Assembly: GCA_937123825.1 (NCBI GenBank) | Contig: CAKZKQ010000065.1 | Span: 1 to 51,944, forward strand | DNA length: 51,944 nucleotides | Direction: 5' to 3' | From: an uncultured Pseudomonadota bacterium | Lineage (GTDB): Bacteria > Myxococcota_A > Bradymonadia > Bradymonadales > GCA-2716585 | Shown here: piece by piece, positions 1-7,929 of the stretch | Layout: each line of letters opens with the position of its first letter | How positions within the stretch are numbered: the stretch's first letter is position 1 | Position numbers and translations under genes: made by a program | Notes under the pieces: generated by a model | The model's input: only the letters and a program-made list of their open reading frames with translations | What the model was told of the DNA's origin: nothing | Database searches by the model: none

Positions 1-15
1 TCAGAGAAGTGAAAG

Positions 16-34
16 CACTTTCGACGAGATGCCC
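16..34 (+). repeat. 19-base motif shared with the right end of the window
   Basis: The sequence CACTTTCGACGAGATGCCC recurs with one mismatch at 51873-51891 (CACTTTCGACGGGATGCCC). A weaker relative lies at 9885-9904. All three are outside genes. Bases 1-218 otherwise hold no credible gene: they are purine-rich and contain a degenerate direct repeat (about 91-109 and 113-135, both ending in ACCAAAAG). Confidence 0.4.
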
Positions 35-218
35 AACTCGTACCGGCGAAGCCAAGAACCCAACCCATCGCAAATGCTATCAGGGAGCGCAGCGACCGCA
101 CCAAAAGGGAGTGAGCGAAGCGAACGACCGAACCAAAAGCAAGCCCAAAGGGCGCCGCGCACCGAAAGCAAGCCAAGCGCAGCGCCGGCGCCGCGAACTG
201 CGCATGCGAGTGAACGAA

Positions 219-257
219 CGTGTGAATGAACAAGCGCAGCGCCAGTTCATTCACACG
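219..257 (-). terminator. Perfect 13-bp hairpin overlapping the stop of the leftward lipoprotein gene
   Basis: CGTGTGAATGAAC (219-231) pairs exactly with GTTCATTCACACG (245-257) around a 13-base loop. The right arm covers the TGA stop (247-249) of the leftward gene, so the hairpin forms at the very end of its message. No T-run follows on the minus strand. It may be a Rho-independent-like 3' stabiliser or a factor-assisted terminator rather than a classic terminator. Confidence 0.5.
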
Positions 258-2052
258 GAGGAACGATGCACTGCGCCGGCGGGAGGTTGGAGTCGGGGAG
301 TTTGGCGTCGCAGTTGTCGGCGACGGCCAGGTCGGGGGCCCATTTCCATTCGTTGAGGAGCATTTCGCCCATCAGTTCGCGTTCGCCGCAGGCGTTGTAG
401 GAGATGATCTGGGCGACGCGGACCAGGCGGATGGTTTGGCGGTAGAAGACGCCGAACTTTCCAACGGGGATGAAGCCCGAGAAGCTGGTCAGGGTGCTGC
501 TGGAGCTGGAGTCGCTCCAGGTGCGGTCTTCGGCTTCGCTTTGGCCTTCGCTGATGCGCTCGGAGACGGTGGCGGTGCCGCCAAAGGAGTAGGTGCGGCT
601 GTTGGTGCGGCTGGTGGAGTCGTTGAAGGAGCGCGAGTCGGAGGTGGAGTTGTTGAGCGTGTAGCTCTCGCTCATGGAGTTGGAGCGGCCACGGTTGTTG
701 GTGGAGCCCCAGGTGCGGCCGTTGGTGGTGGCGCCGCCCTGGCCGGTGGTGTAGCCGTACTTGCCGGTGACGCTGGTGGAGGCGCTGACCTTGCCTTCGG
801 CCACCAGCGGGATGCTGGCGCCGCCGCTGGCGCCGACGGTCACGTTGACCTCACCGCCGATGTTGTGGCTGGTGTTCCAGTTTTCGGCGTCGGTGGTGCT
901 CTGGTTGAAGTTGTTGGACTCGGATTCGTTGTGGGTCTCGCCGCGGCTAAGCGCGCTGCCTTCGTTGCGGGTGCTGACGCGGCCGCGGGTGGCGCTGGTG
1001 GCGTCGGTCTGGCTGTTCTGGTAGCCCTCGGTCCAGTTGGAGGTGTCGCTCATGCCGCGCTCCTGGGTCCAGCTGTTGCTGATGGAGATGCGGGCGCTGC
1101 GCTGCACGGTCTGGGTCTGGGTCTCGGCGTAGGTGACGCGGTTGCCCACGGCGCCGGGGATGCAGGCGGTGACGGGCTCGGGCTCGTAGTATTCGGCCAC
1201 TTCAAAGTTGCCGGTGTACTCGATCTCGATGGGGCGGTGGATGTTGAACGGCAGCATGCCCTCAACCTCGCCGCCGCTGGCCGCGTCGATGGCCACAACC
1301 CGGATGGCGGCCACGTAGTACTTCAGATCGGCGGGGACTTCCTGGAAGACGATGTCTTCATTGTCGCCGATGGCGGCCTCGGGGCCGGTGGCGGCCACCG
1401 CGAAGGTCAGGGGCTCTTCGAGCGTGCGGCCTTCCTGCAGTGAGGTGATGAAGAAGCGGAACTCGGTGGGCGTAAAGCCCATGGCGCGCACGCCGATGCG
1501 GTAGGGCAGACCGGCAAAACCGCTCAGCGCCGGGATGCCGCAGTCGGCGCCCTGGGGCTGAACCTCGGTGAACTCGATCGAGGGGTCGATGGCAAACTCG
1601 GTGCTGGTCTCGCTGCCGCGCAGGATGACGCCGTCGTTGCGCTCGACGATGGGCTGGATGGTGCCCTTAAAGCGCCCCGTCACACCGCCTTGGCTAAAGG
1701 GATGCAGGAAGGGACCAAAGCGCGTCCACGCCACCGTCTGGCTGCCGTCATCTTCTTCGGCCGAGATCTCAACGGGGACTTCCAGGTTGACCTCTTCAAG
1801 GGGCCCGGCGTTGTCGCTCAGGAAGCGGCCCTTGAAGCGGACAAAGTTGCGCCCCTCGTCCTCGCCCACAAAGCCCTTGCCTTCCATCTCAAAGAGCTCG
1901 CCGATGGCGTAGGACGCCTTGGAGATCTTTTGCACCGCCAGCGCGTTGCCGTCCGCCTTATCCAGCGGCGAGCCAGTGTCTGCACAAGCGGTCATGGCCA
2001 GCAGCGCCGCCGCGCCAAGGCCAATCAGGGAACCTTTCGAGATGATATTCAT
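247..2052 (-). CDS. Lipoprotein with an aerolysin/ETX-MTX2-like Ser/Thr-rich module
   Basis: A 601-residue predicted lipoprotein. The start at 2052 was chosen because it opens directly into a signal peptide (MNIISKGSLIGLGAAALLAM) ending at Cys23; the frame stays open 32 codons upstream without signal-like sequence. Residues 35-150 look like an IPT/Ig-type beta domain. Residues about 306-522 are extremely rich in Ser, Thr and Asn, with polar/nonpolar alternation, around a Gly-rich core (about 398-440) containing ASIPLVAEGKVSAST. That layout, with two long Ser/Thr strands flanking a core with an 'IPLVAEGKVS' element, is typical of the insertion region of aerolysin/ETX-MTX2 beta pore-formers; this match is inferred from memory of the family. 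The C-terminus has three conserved-looking Cys. It is probably surface-exposed. The target and any pore activity are unknown. An ordinary adhesin-like low-complexity protein is the alternative. Confidence 0.8.
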   Translation of the reverse strand: MNIISKGSLIGLGAAALLAMTACADTGSPLDKADGNALAVQKISKASYAIGELFEMEGKGFVGEDEGRNFVRFKGRFLSDNAGPLEEVNLEVPVEISAEEDDGSQTVAWTRFGPFLHPFSQGGVTGRFKGTIQPIVERNDGVILRGSETSTEFAIDPSIEFTEVQPQGADCGIPALSGFAGLPYRIGVRAMGFTPTEFRFFITSLQEGRTLEEPLTFAVAATGPEAAIGDNEDIVFQEVPADLKYYVAAIRVVAIDAASGGEVEGMLPFNIHRPIEIEYTGNFEVAEYYEPEPVTACIPGAVGNRVTYAETQTQTVQRSARISISNSWTQERGMSDTSNWTEGYQNSQTDATSATRGRVSTRNEGSALSRGETHNESESNNFNQSTTDAENWNTSHNIGGEVNVTVGASGGASIPLVAEGKVSASTSVTGKYGYTTGQGGATTNGRTWGSTNNRGRSNSMSESYTLNNSTSDSRSFNDSTSRTNSRTYSFGGTATVSERISEGQSEAEDRTWSDSSSSSTLTSFSGFIPVGKFGVFYRQTIRLVRVAQIISYNACGERELMGEMLLNEWKWAPDLAVADNCDAKLPDSNLPPAQCIVPPCE

Positions 2053-2591
2053 GGTCTTTGCACCGGTCTTGAGATTCAGAGCAGCGTTGTTGAAGTCAGC
2101 CAACGCGCTTTTGCACTTTCTCCAGTATAATGTCAATGCACGCAACATGCCACCATATCACCATTGGCAACACCACCACGGCGCCGCCCATTGCCATGGC
2201 ACCCCCCAACCGCCCTCCCCCTGATCCGCCGCGTCGCCACCGGCCTGCGCAGTCTGCCAGACCCAACCACGCAGCGCAGGTTCCCAACGGCACTTTGGAG
2301 CGCACGGCTGTGGGTTCTCCACCGCAGGTGGCAACAAAAGTGGCCATCCGTGGAGACTTTGGACCCCACCCACCCCTTTGCAAACGCAAACGGCGCCGCA
2401 ACGACGAAACACAGCCGCCCAAGAGACCAACGAGGCTTTGAGGGGAACTTGTAGGCAAACGGGGGGTTGTTTGGATGGGGCGAGCGCTCGTCGTGTGGGT
2501 TGGGTGAGAGCGCTCGGGAGAGCGGCGTCGCCTTTGTGGGGGGATCATACCAAATTGCAGACGTCCGACTTACTTTGTCTGCATTTTGGTA
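2053..2591. other. Gene-free region between two leftward lipoprotein genes
   Basis: These 539 bases contain no credible gene; the open frames here have proline/arginine-rich, codon-shadow compositions. The stretch holds the probable promoter of the leftward lipoprotein near 2137-2152 and one copy of the ATACCAA...TTGGTAT palindrome at its right end. The middle (about 2160-2480) is C-rich, and I recognise nothing else in it. Confidence 0.6.
2137..2152 (-). promoter_or_regulatory. Candidate sigma-54 (-24/-12) promoter for the aerolysin-like lipoprotein gene
   Basis: Read on the minus strand the site is TGGCATGTTGCGTGCA. It has the GG-N10-GC spacing of sigma-54 promoters and two mismatches to the consensus TGGCACG-N4-TTGCA. 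It lies about 85 bases upstream of the chosen start codon. A TATACT element just downstream could instead be a sigma-70 -10 box, so the assignment is tentative. Confidence 0.35.
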
Positions 2592-2592
2592 T
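2547..2592. repeat. Dispersed palindrome, copy A (ATACCAA...TTGGTAT)
   Basis: Arms ATACCAAATTGCAGAC (2547-2562) and GTCTGCATTTTGGTAT (2577-2592) pair over 16 positions with one mismatch. The 14-base loop contains GTCCGACTT. The right arm touches the stop codon of the leftward lipoprotein gene at 2592, so it may also act as that gene's 3' hairpin. Related copies are at 9826, 20232, 26195 and 39313. Confidence 0.7.
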
Positions 2593-3485
2593 CAGTCGGT
2601 ATTGTCGCCGCCTTCTGCGGGTGCCTCGCCGCCTTCTGCGGGGGCGTCACCGCCTTCGGGAGCCGCCTCACCGCCTTCGGGGGCCGGGGCGTCGCCGCCT
2701 TCAGGGGCAGCCTCGCCGCCGCCTTCTTCACCGGTGGGTTCGGGGGGCACGCCGCCTTCGGGATCCGGGGGCGGGTTGTCGGACGGATCCACCACAAAGG
2801 CCAGCTTCTCACCGGGGGGGTTCATGAGGATCTTCAGGACACGGCGAGTGTCGCGGCGCTCGGCTTCTTTGACGGGGTAGACGGCCAGGGTCTTTTCGTC
2901 GGTGCGGCCAAAGGCCACCTCCTCCATTTTTTCGAGCTTGAACATGTACTTGTCGGCCGCGTCGTTGTCCTCAAATTTGAGAAGCTCGATGCGGACCTCT
3001 TTGCCGTCCTCAGAGGTGGCCGCAAACTCGGTGCCGTTTTTGATCTCTTTGCCCTCTTTGGAGGCAAGCTTCCAGCCTTGCTCTTCCAAACGGCCCACCA
3101 GGCCCTCGTTGTCCATCTTATGGAGGACGTCGGCGGGCTCCATCTTCTCGTTTTCGCCGGGCGCCTTTTCCTTGCCAACGACCTCGGCGTCGTTGTTGTC
3201 GGCGTTAAGCTCGATTTCGACCATGCCTTCGTCGGCGCTGACCTCGCCCTGGGCGCTGTCGTCGTCGGGCAAGAGCGCGGCGGGGTCTTCGGGGGCTTTT
3301 TCTGGATCAGCGGCGGGCTCGGCGGCCTTCTCGGGGGCTTTGGCGGCCACGGGCTCCTTTTTGGTGGGCTCTTCTTTGGCCTGGGGAGCCGAGGTCTGCT
3401 CTTCGTCACAGCAGCCCCCCAACGTCGCCGCCCCAAGGAGCAGCCCGCAGGTCAACAAGACCTGCAGCGGTTTCAGGATGCGCAT
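2592..3485 (-). CDS. Lipoprotein with acidic Gly/Pro/Glu-rich tail
   Basis: A 297-residue predicted lipoprotein of unknown function. The start at 3485 follows an excellent ribosome-binding site (GAGGAGGAAGAG) and begins a signal peptide with lipobox LGGC. Four parts can be seen: an Ala/Lys/Glu/Pro-rich linker after the lipidated Cys; a compact mixed alpha/beta region (about 120-235) with DVLHKMDNEGLVGRLEEQGW and KFEDNDAADKYMFKLEK; a short Pro-rich stretch; and a 45-residue tail of near-identical APEGGEA/APAEGGD units. The tail is encoded by tandem GCCGCCTTCGG-type DNA repeats, so its length may vary between strains. It probably sits on the periplasmic or outer surface. The neighbouring leftward gene is also a lipoprotein, but the 539-base gap argues against one operon. 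Confidence 0.82.
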   Translation of the reverse strand: MRILKPLQVLLTCGLLLGAATLGGCCDEEQTSAPQAKEEPTKKEPVAAKAPEKAAEPAADPEKAPEDPAALLPDDDSAQGEVSADEGMVEIELNADNNDAEVVGKEKAPGENEKMEPADVLHKMDNEGLVGRLEEQGWKLASKEGKEIKNGTEFAATSEDGKEVRIELLKFEDNDAADKYMFKLEKMEEVAFGRTDEKTLAVYPVKEAERRDTRRVLKILMNPPGEKLAFVVDPSDNPPPDPEGGVPPEPTGEEGGGEAAPEGGDAPAPEGGEAAPEGGDAPAEGGEAPAEGGDNTD

Positions 3486-3717
3486 CTCTTCCTCCTCAAA
3501 ACATTCAAAAGGCGGCCTCTGGCGCCTGTTGCGCGGTAAGAGCACAACTCTTGCGCACACAGGGCTTGTTCCCGCGCTCGTGTCTTCGTTCAATGTCTGG
3601 GCAGACCTTTGCCGCTAAGGATTATGACGCCAGACATCTGTGCTGTCCACGATCAACGCCAGTTGTTACCTTACCGGTGGTCCAGCAGTGGCTTTTTGAG
3701 CAAGATGGGAGGCAGAG

Positions 3718-4743
3718 ATGAAGGTGGGGATTTATGGCGCGGGGGCGATCGGCGGCTACCTGGGCGTGCTGCTGAGCAGCCAGGGCTTGCCGGTGGTGAT
3801 GCTCGGCAGACAGAGCCTCCTGGCGCTTGAAGGCACGCTCCAATCGCGCAACATCGCCGGAAAACTCTACAACCCTGGCGGCGATCTGCGCTTGACCACC
3901 GATCCTCGAGAGTTGGCCGACGTGGACATCTGCCTGGTGTCGGTCAAGAGCCGCCACACCGAACAAGCCGCCCAGACTCTGGCGCCGCTGCTGGCCCCGG
4001 GGACCCCGGTCTGCTCGCTGCAAAACGGCCTGCGCAACGGCCGCCTGCTGCGAGCGGGCGGGCTGGAGGGGGCTCGGGCGGGGATGGTGGGCTTCAACGT
4101 CTTTCGGCAAGACGGCGTCTTTGTCCAGGCCACCAGCGGCCCCACCACCATCGACAGCCGCCCGGGACCTCACCTTGAGCGCCTGGAGCGCCTGAAATCG
4201 GCCCTGGAGGCCACCGGCGAGGAGGTCGAGCTGCGCGCGGACATCGAGGCTGTGCAAGCAGGCAAGCTCTTGCTGAACCTCAACAACGGCATCTGCGCCA
4301 TGGCGGGGGTGTCTGTGGCGGCCTCGCTGCGCTCCCGGCTCTTGCGGCGCAGCTTTGCGGCGTGCATCAAGGAGGGCATGGCCGTCTACAAGGCCGCGGG
4401 CATCCCCACGGTGCGGGTGGGCAAGCTGGCGCCGGGGCTGATCGTGCCGCTGCTGGCGCTGCCCAACGCCATCGTGCTGCGCGTGGCACCGTCGCTGGTG
4501 GCCATCGACGAGGCGGCCCGCTCCAGCACCCTCCAGGACCTCGAAGCGGGCAAACCCACCGAGGTCGACGCCCTCAACGGCGAGCTGGTGGCGCTGGCCC
4601 AGCAGGCCGGGTGCGCGGCGCCGGTCAACGCCTGGGTCGTCAGGGAGATCCGCCGCCTTGAAAGCGCCGGGCTGCCCGTGCCATTTCTGACCCCAGAGGC
4701 CATCTGGGACGGCGTTCAAGAGGCTCGTCGTGGCCGCCGCTGA
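3718..4743 (+). CDS. panE: 2-dehydropantoate 2-reductase (ketopantoate reductase)
   Basis: A 341-residue ApbA/PanE-family protein that reduces ketopantoate to pantoate with NADPH in the pantothenate/coenzyme A pathway, in the cytosol. The N-terminal Rossmann fold starts immediately with GAGAIG (residues 7-12). A Lys at about 183, in AGKLLLNLNNGICAMAG, matches the family's catalytic Lys, and the helical C-terminal domain carries an NGELVALA motif. The length is slightly above that of the E. coli enzyme. GGGAGGCAGAG lies just before the ATG. Distant PanE-like paralogues with other substrates exist, so the exact substrate is inferred. It stands beside an alpha/beta hydrolase with no obvious pathway link. 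Confidence 0.9.
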   Translation: MKVGIYGAGAIGGYLGVLLSSQGLPVVMLGRQSLLALEGTLQSRNIAGKLYNPGGDLRLTTDPRELADVDICLVSVKSRHTEQAAQTLAPLLAPGTPVCSLQNGLRNGRLLRAGGLEGARAGMVGFNVFRQDGVFVQATSGPTTIDSRPGPHLERLERLKSALEATGEEVELRADIEAVQAGKLLLNLNNGICAMAGVSVAASLRSRLLRRSFAACIKEGMAVYKAAGIPTVRVGKLAPGLIVPLLALPNAIVLRVAPSLVAIDEAARSSTLQDLEAGKPTEVDALNGELVALAQQAGCAAPVNAWVVREIRRLESAGLPVPFLTPEAIWDGVQEARRGRR

Positions 4744-4825
4744 CTTTGGCATTGTGCCATACCGTCTCTCTTTGTTTTTTGTTGTTTTTCCGCCCTCCAA
4801 CACCGACCCAAATGAGGCTTGAGCC

Positions 4826-5599
4826 ATGAGCGCATCCATCCTTGATCACCCGGCCATCAGCAGCCGCTATTTCTTCCCCAGGCTTGGGCGACTCGACGCG
4901 CCGTTCTGGGTCGATTGCGGCACCCACAAGCTGGCTTGCCACCTGCACGCGCCCCACCCTGGCGCCAGGACCCTGGTGCACTTCCATGGCAACGGAGAGA
5001 TCGTCCCGGACTACCTGGGGGACTTTGTGGAGGCGGTGGCGTCGCTGGGGCTCAATACCTTCCTGGTGGAGTACCGAGGCTATGGCCAGTCGGAGGGAGA
5101 GCCAGCGCTGACGTCCATGTTGGACGACGTGGAGGTTGCCTTGGAGGCGCTGGGCAAGCCAGCACAGGAGTTGATCCTCTTTGGGCGCTCGGTGGGCTCG
5201 ATCTACGCCATCCATGGCGCCAGCCGCTGGCCCGAGGTCGCCGCCCTGGTCATCGAGAGCGGCATCGCCGACCCCCTCCAGCGCGTCCTGCTTCGGGTCC
5301 GCCCCGATGAAATTGGCGCCACCATGGCCGCCATGCAAGAGGCCGCCGACCAGCACCTCAACCACCAGCGCAAGATGGGCGCCTACACCGGGCCGACGCT
5401 CATCATGCACACCCTCTATGACAACATCGTGCACGTGGACCACGCCGAGCGGCTGGCCCAGTGGTCGGGCGCTGAGGCGACGCTGGAGATCTTCTCCAAA
5501 GGCGACCACAACAGCATCCTCTACGCCAACGCGCCAGCGTACTTTGCGGCCCTCAAGGCGCTGATCGATGGCCTGCCGCCGCTCACCACTGCCCGATGA
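4826..5599 (+). CDS. Alpha/beta hydrolase
   Basis: A 257-residue serine hydrolase fold without a signal peptide, so probably cytosolic. The catalytic triad can be placed: nucleophile Ser122 in GRSVGS, acid Asp199 in LYDNIV, and His228 in KGDHNS. The oxyanion-side motif HFHGNGE (52-58) and VEYRGYGQSEG (81-91) are typical of the BAAT/prolyl-oligopeptidase-like branch related to ABHD12/13-type lipid or ester hydrolases. Substrate is unknown. It lies 82 bases downstream of the panE-like gene on the same strand and could be co-transcribed with it. Its last 17 bases overlap the end of the convergent envelope gene on the other strand. Confidence 0.85.
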   Translation: MSASILDHPAISSRYFFPRLGRLDAPFWVDCGTHKLACHLHAPHPGARTLVHFHGNGEIVPDYLGDFVEAVASLGLNTFLVEYRGYGQSEGEPALTSMLDDVEVALEALGKPAQELILFGRSVGSIYAIHGASRWPEVAALVIESGIADPLQRVLLRVRPDEIGATMAAMQEAADQHLNHQRKMGAYTGPTLIMHTLYDNIVHVDHAERLAQWSGAEATLEIFSKGDHNSILYANAPAYFAALKALIDGLPPLTTAR

Positions 5600-6197
5600 T
5601 CACCCCGACGTTCATCGTGGGGCCGCTTAGACCCTTGCTGCTTGGCCCTTCCCAGTCGTGGACGAGGGCAAGGCGAGCCCCAAAGCCCAGGGAGATGGAG
5701 AGCCAGTCGGTCAGGCCAAGGACAAAGCGGGCGCCGGGTTCGGCCAGGAAAAAGACCGCCTCGTCTTCGCAGCGCGTGGCAGAAGCCCGCACGCAGGCCC
5801 CTCCACCGCCGACCACGGCCTCAAAGTGGAGGCTGACGCGCCCTGTGTCGAGCGCCGCATAGTCCAGCAGGAGCCCTCCGTAACCGATGTCGGTCTGACC
5901 TTTGAGGAGTTCGTTGCCCAGCGCCTCGTCGGGGGACGCCGTCAGGGCAAGGCCAAGCGCAAAGCTGCCAAAATGAATGGCGCCGCGGGCGCTGATCATG
6001 TCGGCGATGTCTTTGGCCACCGGCGTCAACTGGTTGCGCACCTCCAGCGACCAGCCCAGCTCGGGCTCCAACTCAATGGCCACGCTGGCTGAATCGAGCA
6101 ACATCGGTGCGCCGCGCCCCGTGGCCTGACTGTGGGCGTTGATGGAAAAGAACATGGCGCAAAGCGCCGCCGCGATGGCAATGCCGGGGTGTTTCAT
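5583..6197 (-). CDS. Outer-membrane beta-barrel-like protein
   Basis: A 204-residue exported protein. The start at 6197 follows GGAGAGAGAG and opens a cleavable signal peptide (MKHPGIAIAAALCAMFFSINAHSQA). The mature part consists of alternating amphipathic strands with many Gly and aromatic girdle residues, for example IHFGSFALGLALTAS and ISLGFGARLALVHDW, and ends in a terminal aromatic (IIGQW). This is the usual pattern of a small outer-membrane barrel. Two Cys (near ACVRASATRC) could form a disulfide. Specific function is unknown. The gene converges on the hydrolase gene and overlaps it by 17 bases. Confidence 0.75.
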   Translation of the reverse strand: MKHPGIAIAAALCAMFFSINAHSQATGRGAPMLLDSASVAIELEPELGWSLEVRNQLTPVAKDIADMISARGAIHFGSFALGLALTASPDEALGNELLKGQTDIGYGGLLLDYAALDTGRVSLHFEAVVGGGGACVRASATRCEDEAVFFLAEPGARFVLGLTDWLSISLGFGARLALVHDWEGPSSKGLSGPTMNVGVIIGQW

Positions 6198-6525
6198 GGG
6201 CTCTCTCTCCTTCAAACACAGCCGTGGGCCGCTGTGCGCCGTGGGTTCTCCAAAGGACGCCGATGGGCTGGCGGCGCAAAAGGCCGCCGCCCGCTGCTTC
6301 TGGGCGTCTTTTCGCCGAAAACCATCGCCAAAATGTGTCTTGAATCGGAGGTTGTGTGAGAGCATGGCCAAGGCAACCCACGGCACCACAGGCACAGACC
6401 ACGTAAGCAAAGCGCAGGGCGTGCGTTTAAACATTGTCACAACGCAGCGGCCTGACGGACGGCAGGCCTTATGGGCGCATGACAGGGCGTTGAACGCCTG
6501 AAACATAAAATCACGGGAGGGAATC

Positions 6526-7746
6526 TTGCTTGGACAACGCGCAACGGTGTGTGTGACCGGATTGGTCATCTTCTGGTCTGCGGCGGCACAGGCCAACGTG
6601 GGCATGCTCGCCAAGGAGGCCGGACTGCATGGCCCCATGACCGAAAAAGAGGTGCCGCTGGAGGTGCGCAAAGAGACGCTCTTGATCGACTGCAAGGCCG
6701 CCTCAGCGGGGGTCGTGCCTCGGTGCAGCTTTGAGGCACGTTACGAGATCACCAACCCCACCGACGCCGCCGTGGAGGTCTCTGCGGCCTTTTATGGTCT
6801 GCGCACGCGCGACATCACTGCCACGTTGGACGGCAAGAGCGTGACCACGACTCTGGCGCAAGCCACGCTCGACGCCATCGACGCCAGAGTCCAGGAGGTC
6901 TACGCCGAGCAATACGTCCTCCACCCTTCAGTCACCAATCCAACGAGCCAACGTCAGGCCATGGCGTGGACCATGGACGCGGGCCAAAGCGCGGTGCTGG
7001 TGTGCAGCGGCGAGATTGACGCTGGCGACTATAAGATCGGCTCTTATGCTGTGTCGCCCCATTACTCTCGGCATCCCTTTCTGGCAGAGCAGCCCCACAA
7101 CACCACCTACCAACTCAACTACCTGCTGGCCCCCATCAGGACCTGGGTCAACACCGGCCCCATTGAGATCACCCTGCGCGCGCCGGCTTCCTGGGATCTT
7201 TCAGGGTGGTTGGTTTTGGGGCCCAACGAGGATGACCCAGAAGCAACGCTGCCCCCTGCCCCCAGGTGGGACTCCAAGGTTGACGGCGACCAACGCCTGA
7301 TCACCGCCACCATTGATCCTCACGACGGCGATCAACTGCGTGTTCAAGTCGATATTGATGAGCAGATCGGCTCTTTGGGCGGGCCGCTGGTGGGCATCGG
7401 CGGCGCCTTTGGGCGCGAGGGCGGCTTGCGCCTGCGCGCGGGCTGGGAGGCGGCGGCCCCGCTGTGGCTGCTCTGGTCGGTCAGCGCCGAAACCGACTTT
7501 GACCAGTGGCTGGTCATCACCCCGGCGGCCGAAGCCGCCTCGCCGATGATCCTCATCATTCCATCGTTTGGCATCGGCGCCGGCGTCCCCATCCGACTGC
7601 GGCCCGATCTGGCCGTTGGGGCGCGCCTTCAGTCCAGCATGGCGCTGGGCCCGGTGACCTTCTTCATGGCGCTGGACTACTACCCCACTGAAACCGAGCA
7701 GCACGACCCCTTCCAGTTCACCATGATGGGCCAATTTTCCTTTTGA
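6526..7746 (+). CDS. Exported protein with Ig-like N-terminal and barrel-like C-terminal parts
   Basis: A 406-residue protein starting at TTG (6526), supported by GGGAGGG five bases upstream and by the signal peptide that follows (ending SAAAQA before Asn). Residues about 25-290 read as beta-sandwich domains resembling the DUF4424/'interface' type, with ARYEITNPTDAAVEVSAAFYG and two Cys (about 56 and 66) plus a later VLVCSGE. Residues about 300-406 resemble transmembrane beta strands (GGLRLRAGWEAAAPLWLLWS, VGARLQSSMALG) and end FSF, an outer-membrane-style terminal Phe. It is probably an outer-membrane protein of unknown role. It is divergent from the barrel-like gene on the left and is followed by a strong terminator. 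Confidence 0.8.
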   Translation: MLGQRATVCVTGLVIFWSAAAQANVGMLAKEAGLHGPMTEKEVPLEVRKETLLIDCKAASAGVVPRCSFEARYEITNPTDAAVEVSAAFYGLRTRDITATLDGKSVTTTLAQATLDAIDARVQEVYAEQYVLHPSVTNPTSQRQAMAWTMDAGQSAVLVCSGEIDAGDYKIGSYAVSPHYSRHPFLAEQPHNTTYQLNYLLAPIRTWVNTGPIEITLRAPASWDLSGWLVLGPNEDDPEATLPPAPRWDSKVDGDQRLITATIDPHDGDQLRVQVDIDEQIGSLGGPLVGIGGAFGREGGLRLRAGWEAAAPLWLLWSVSAETDFDQWLVITPAAEAASPMILIIPSFGIGAGVPIRLRPDLAVGARLQSSMALGPVTFFMALDYYPTETEQHDPFQFTMMGQFSF

Positions 7747-7776
7747 ACCCGACCCGCAGCGCGGCTTGAAGAGCGC

Positions 7777-7835
7777 TTACTCAGAACACCTCAGCGTTCT
7801 GAGTAAAAGCGACCAGGTTCTGTCAGACAGAACCT
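7777..7835. repeat. Two tandem perfect hairpins
   Basis: TTACTCAGAAC (7777-7787) pairs exactly with GTTCTGAGTAA (7796-7806). Nine bases later, AGGTTCTGTCAGACAGAACCT (7815-7835, 21 bases written as two arms of ten around a central A) is a perfect odd palindrome. Both lie between the stop codon of the exported-protein gene and its T-rich terminator, so they form a three-hairpin 3' end. Confidence 0.7.
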
Positions 7836-7842
7836 AGAATCA

Positions 7843-7873
7843 CCCCAAATCCCGCTTTTGGGGGTTTTCTTTA
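7843..7873 (+). terminator. Rho-independent terminator
   Basis: CCCCAAA (7843-7849) pairs with TTTGGGG (7857-7863), followed directly by a T-rich run (GTTTTCTTTAT). It ends the transcript of the exported-protein gene and insulates the downstream kinase gene. Confidence 0.85.
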
Positions 7874-7929
7874 TCCACCAATCGTTGTAGGACGCCTCCA
7901 AGACACAAGCGCAGGCCTGGAGGTGCGGT

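Noticed and set aside
226..1443. 405-codon Gly/Val/Ala-rich frame opposite the first lipoprotein
   Set aside because: The repetitive composition is the complement of Ser/Thr/Asn codons on the real coding strand.
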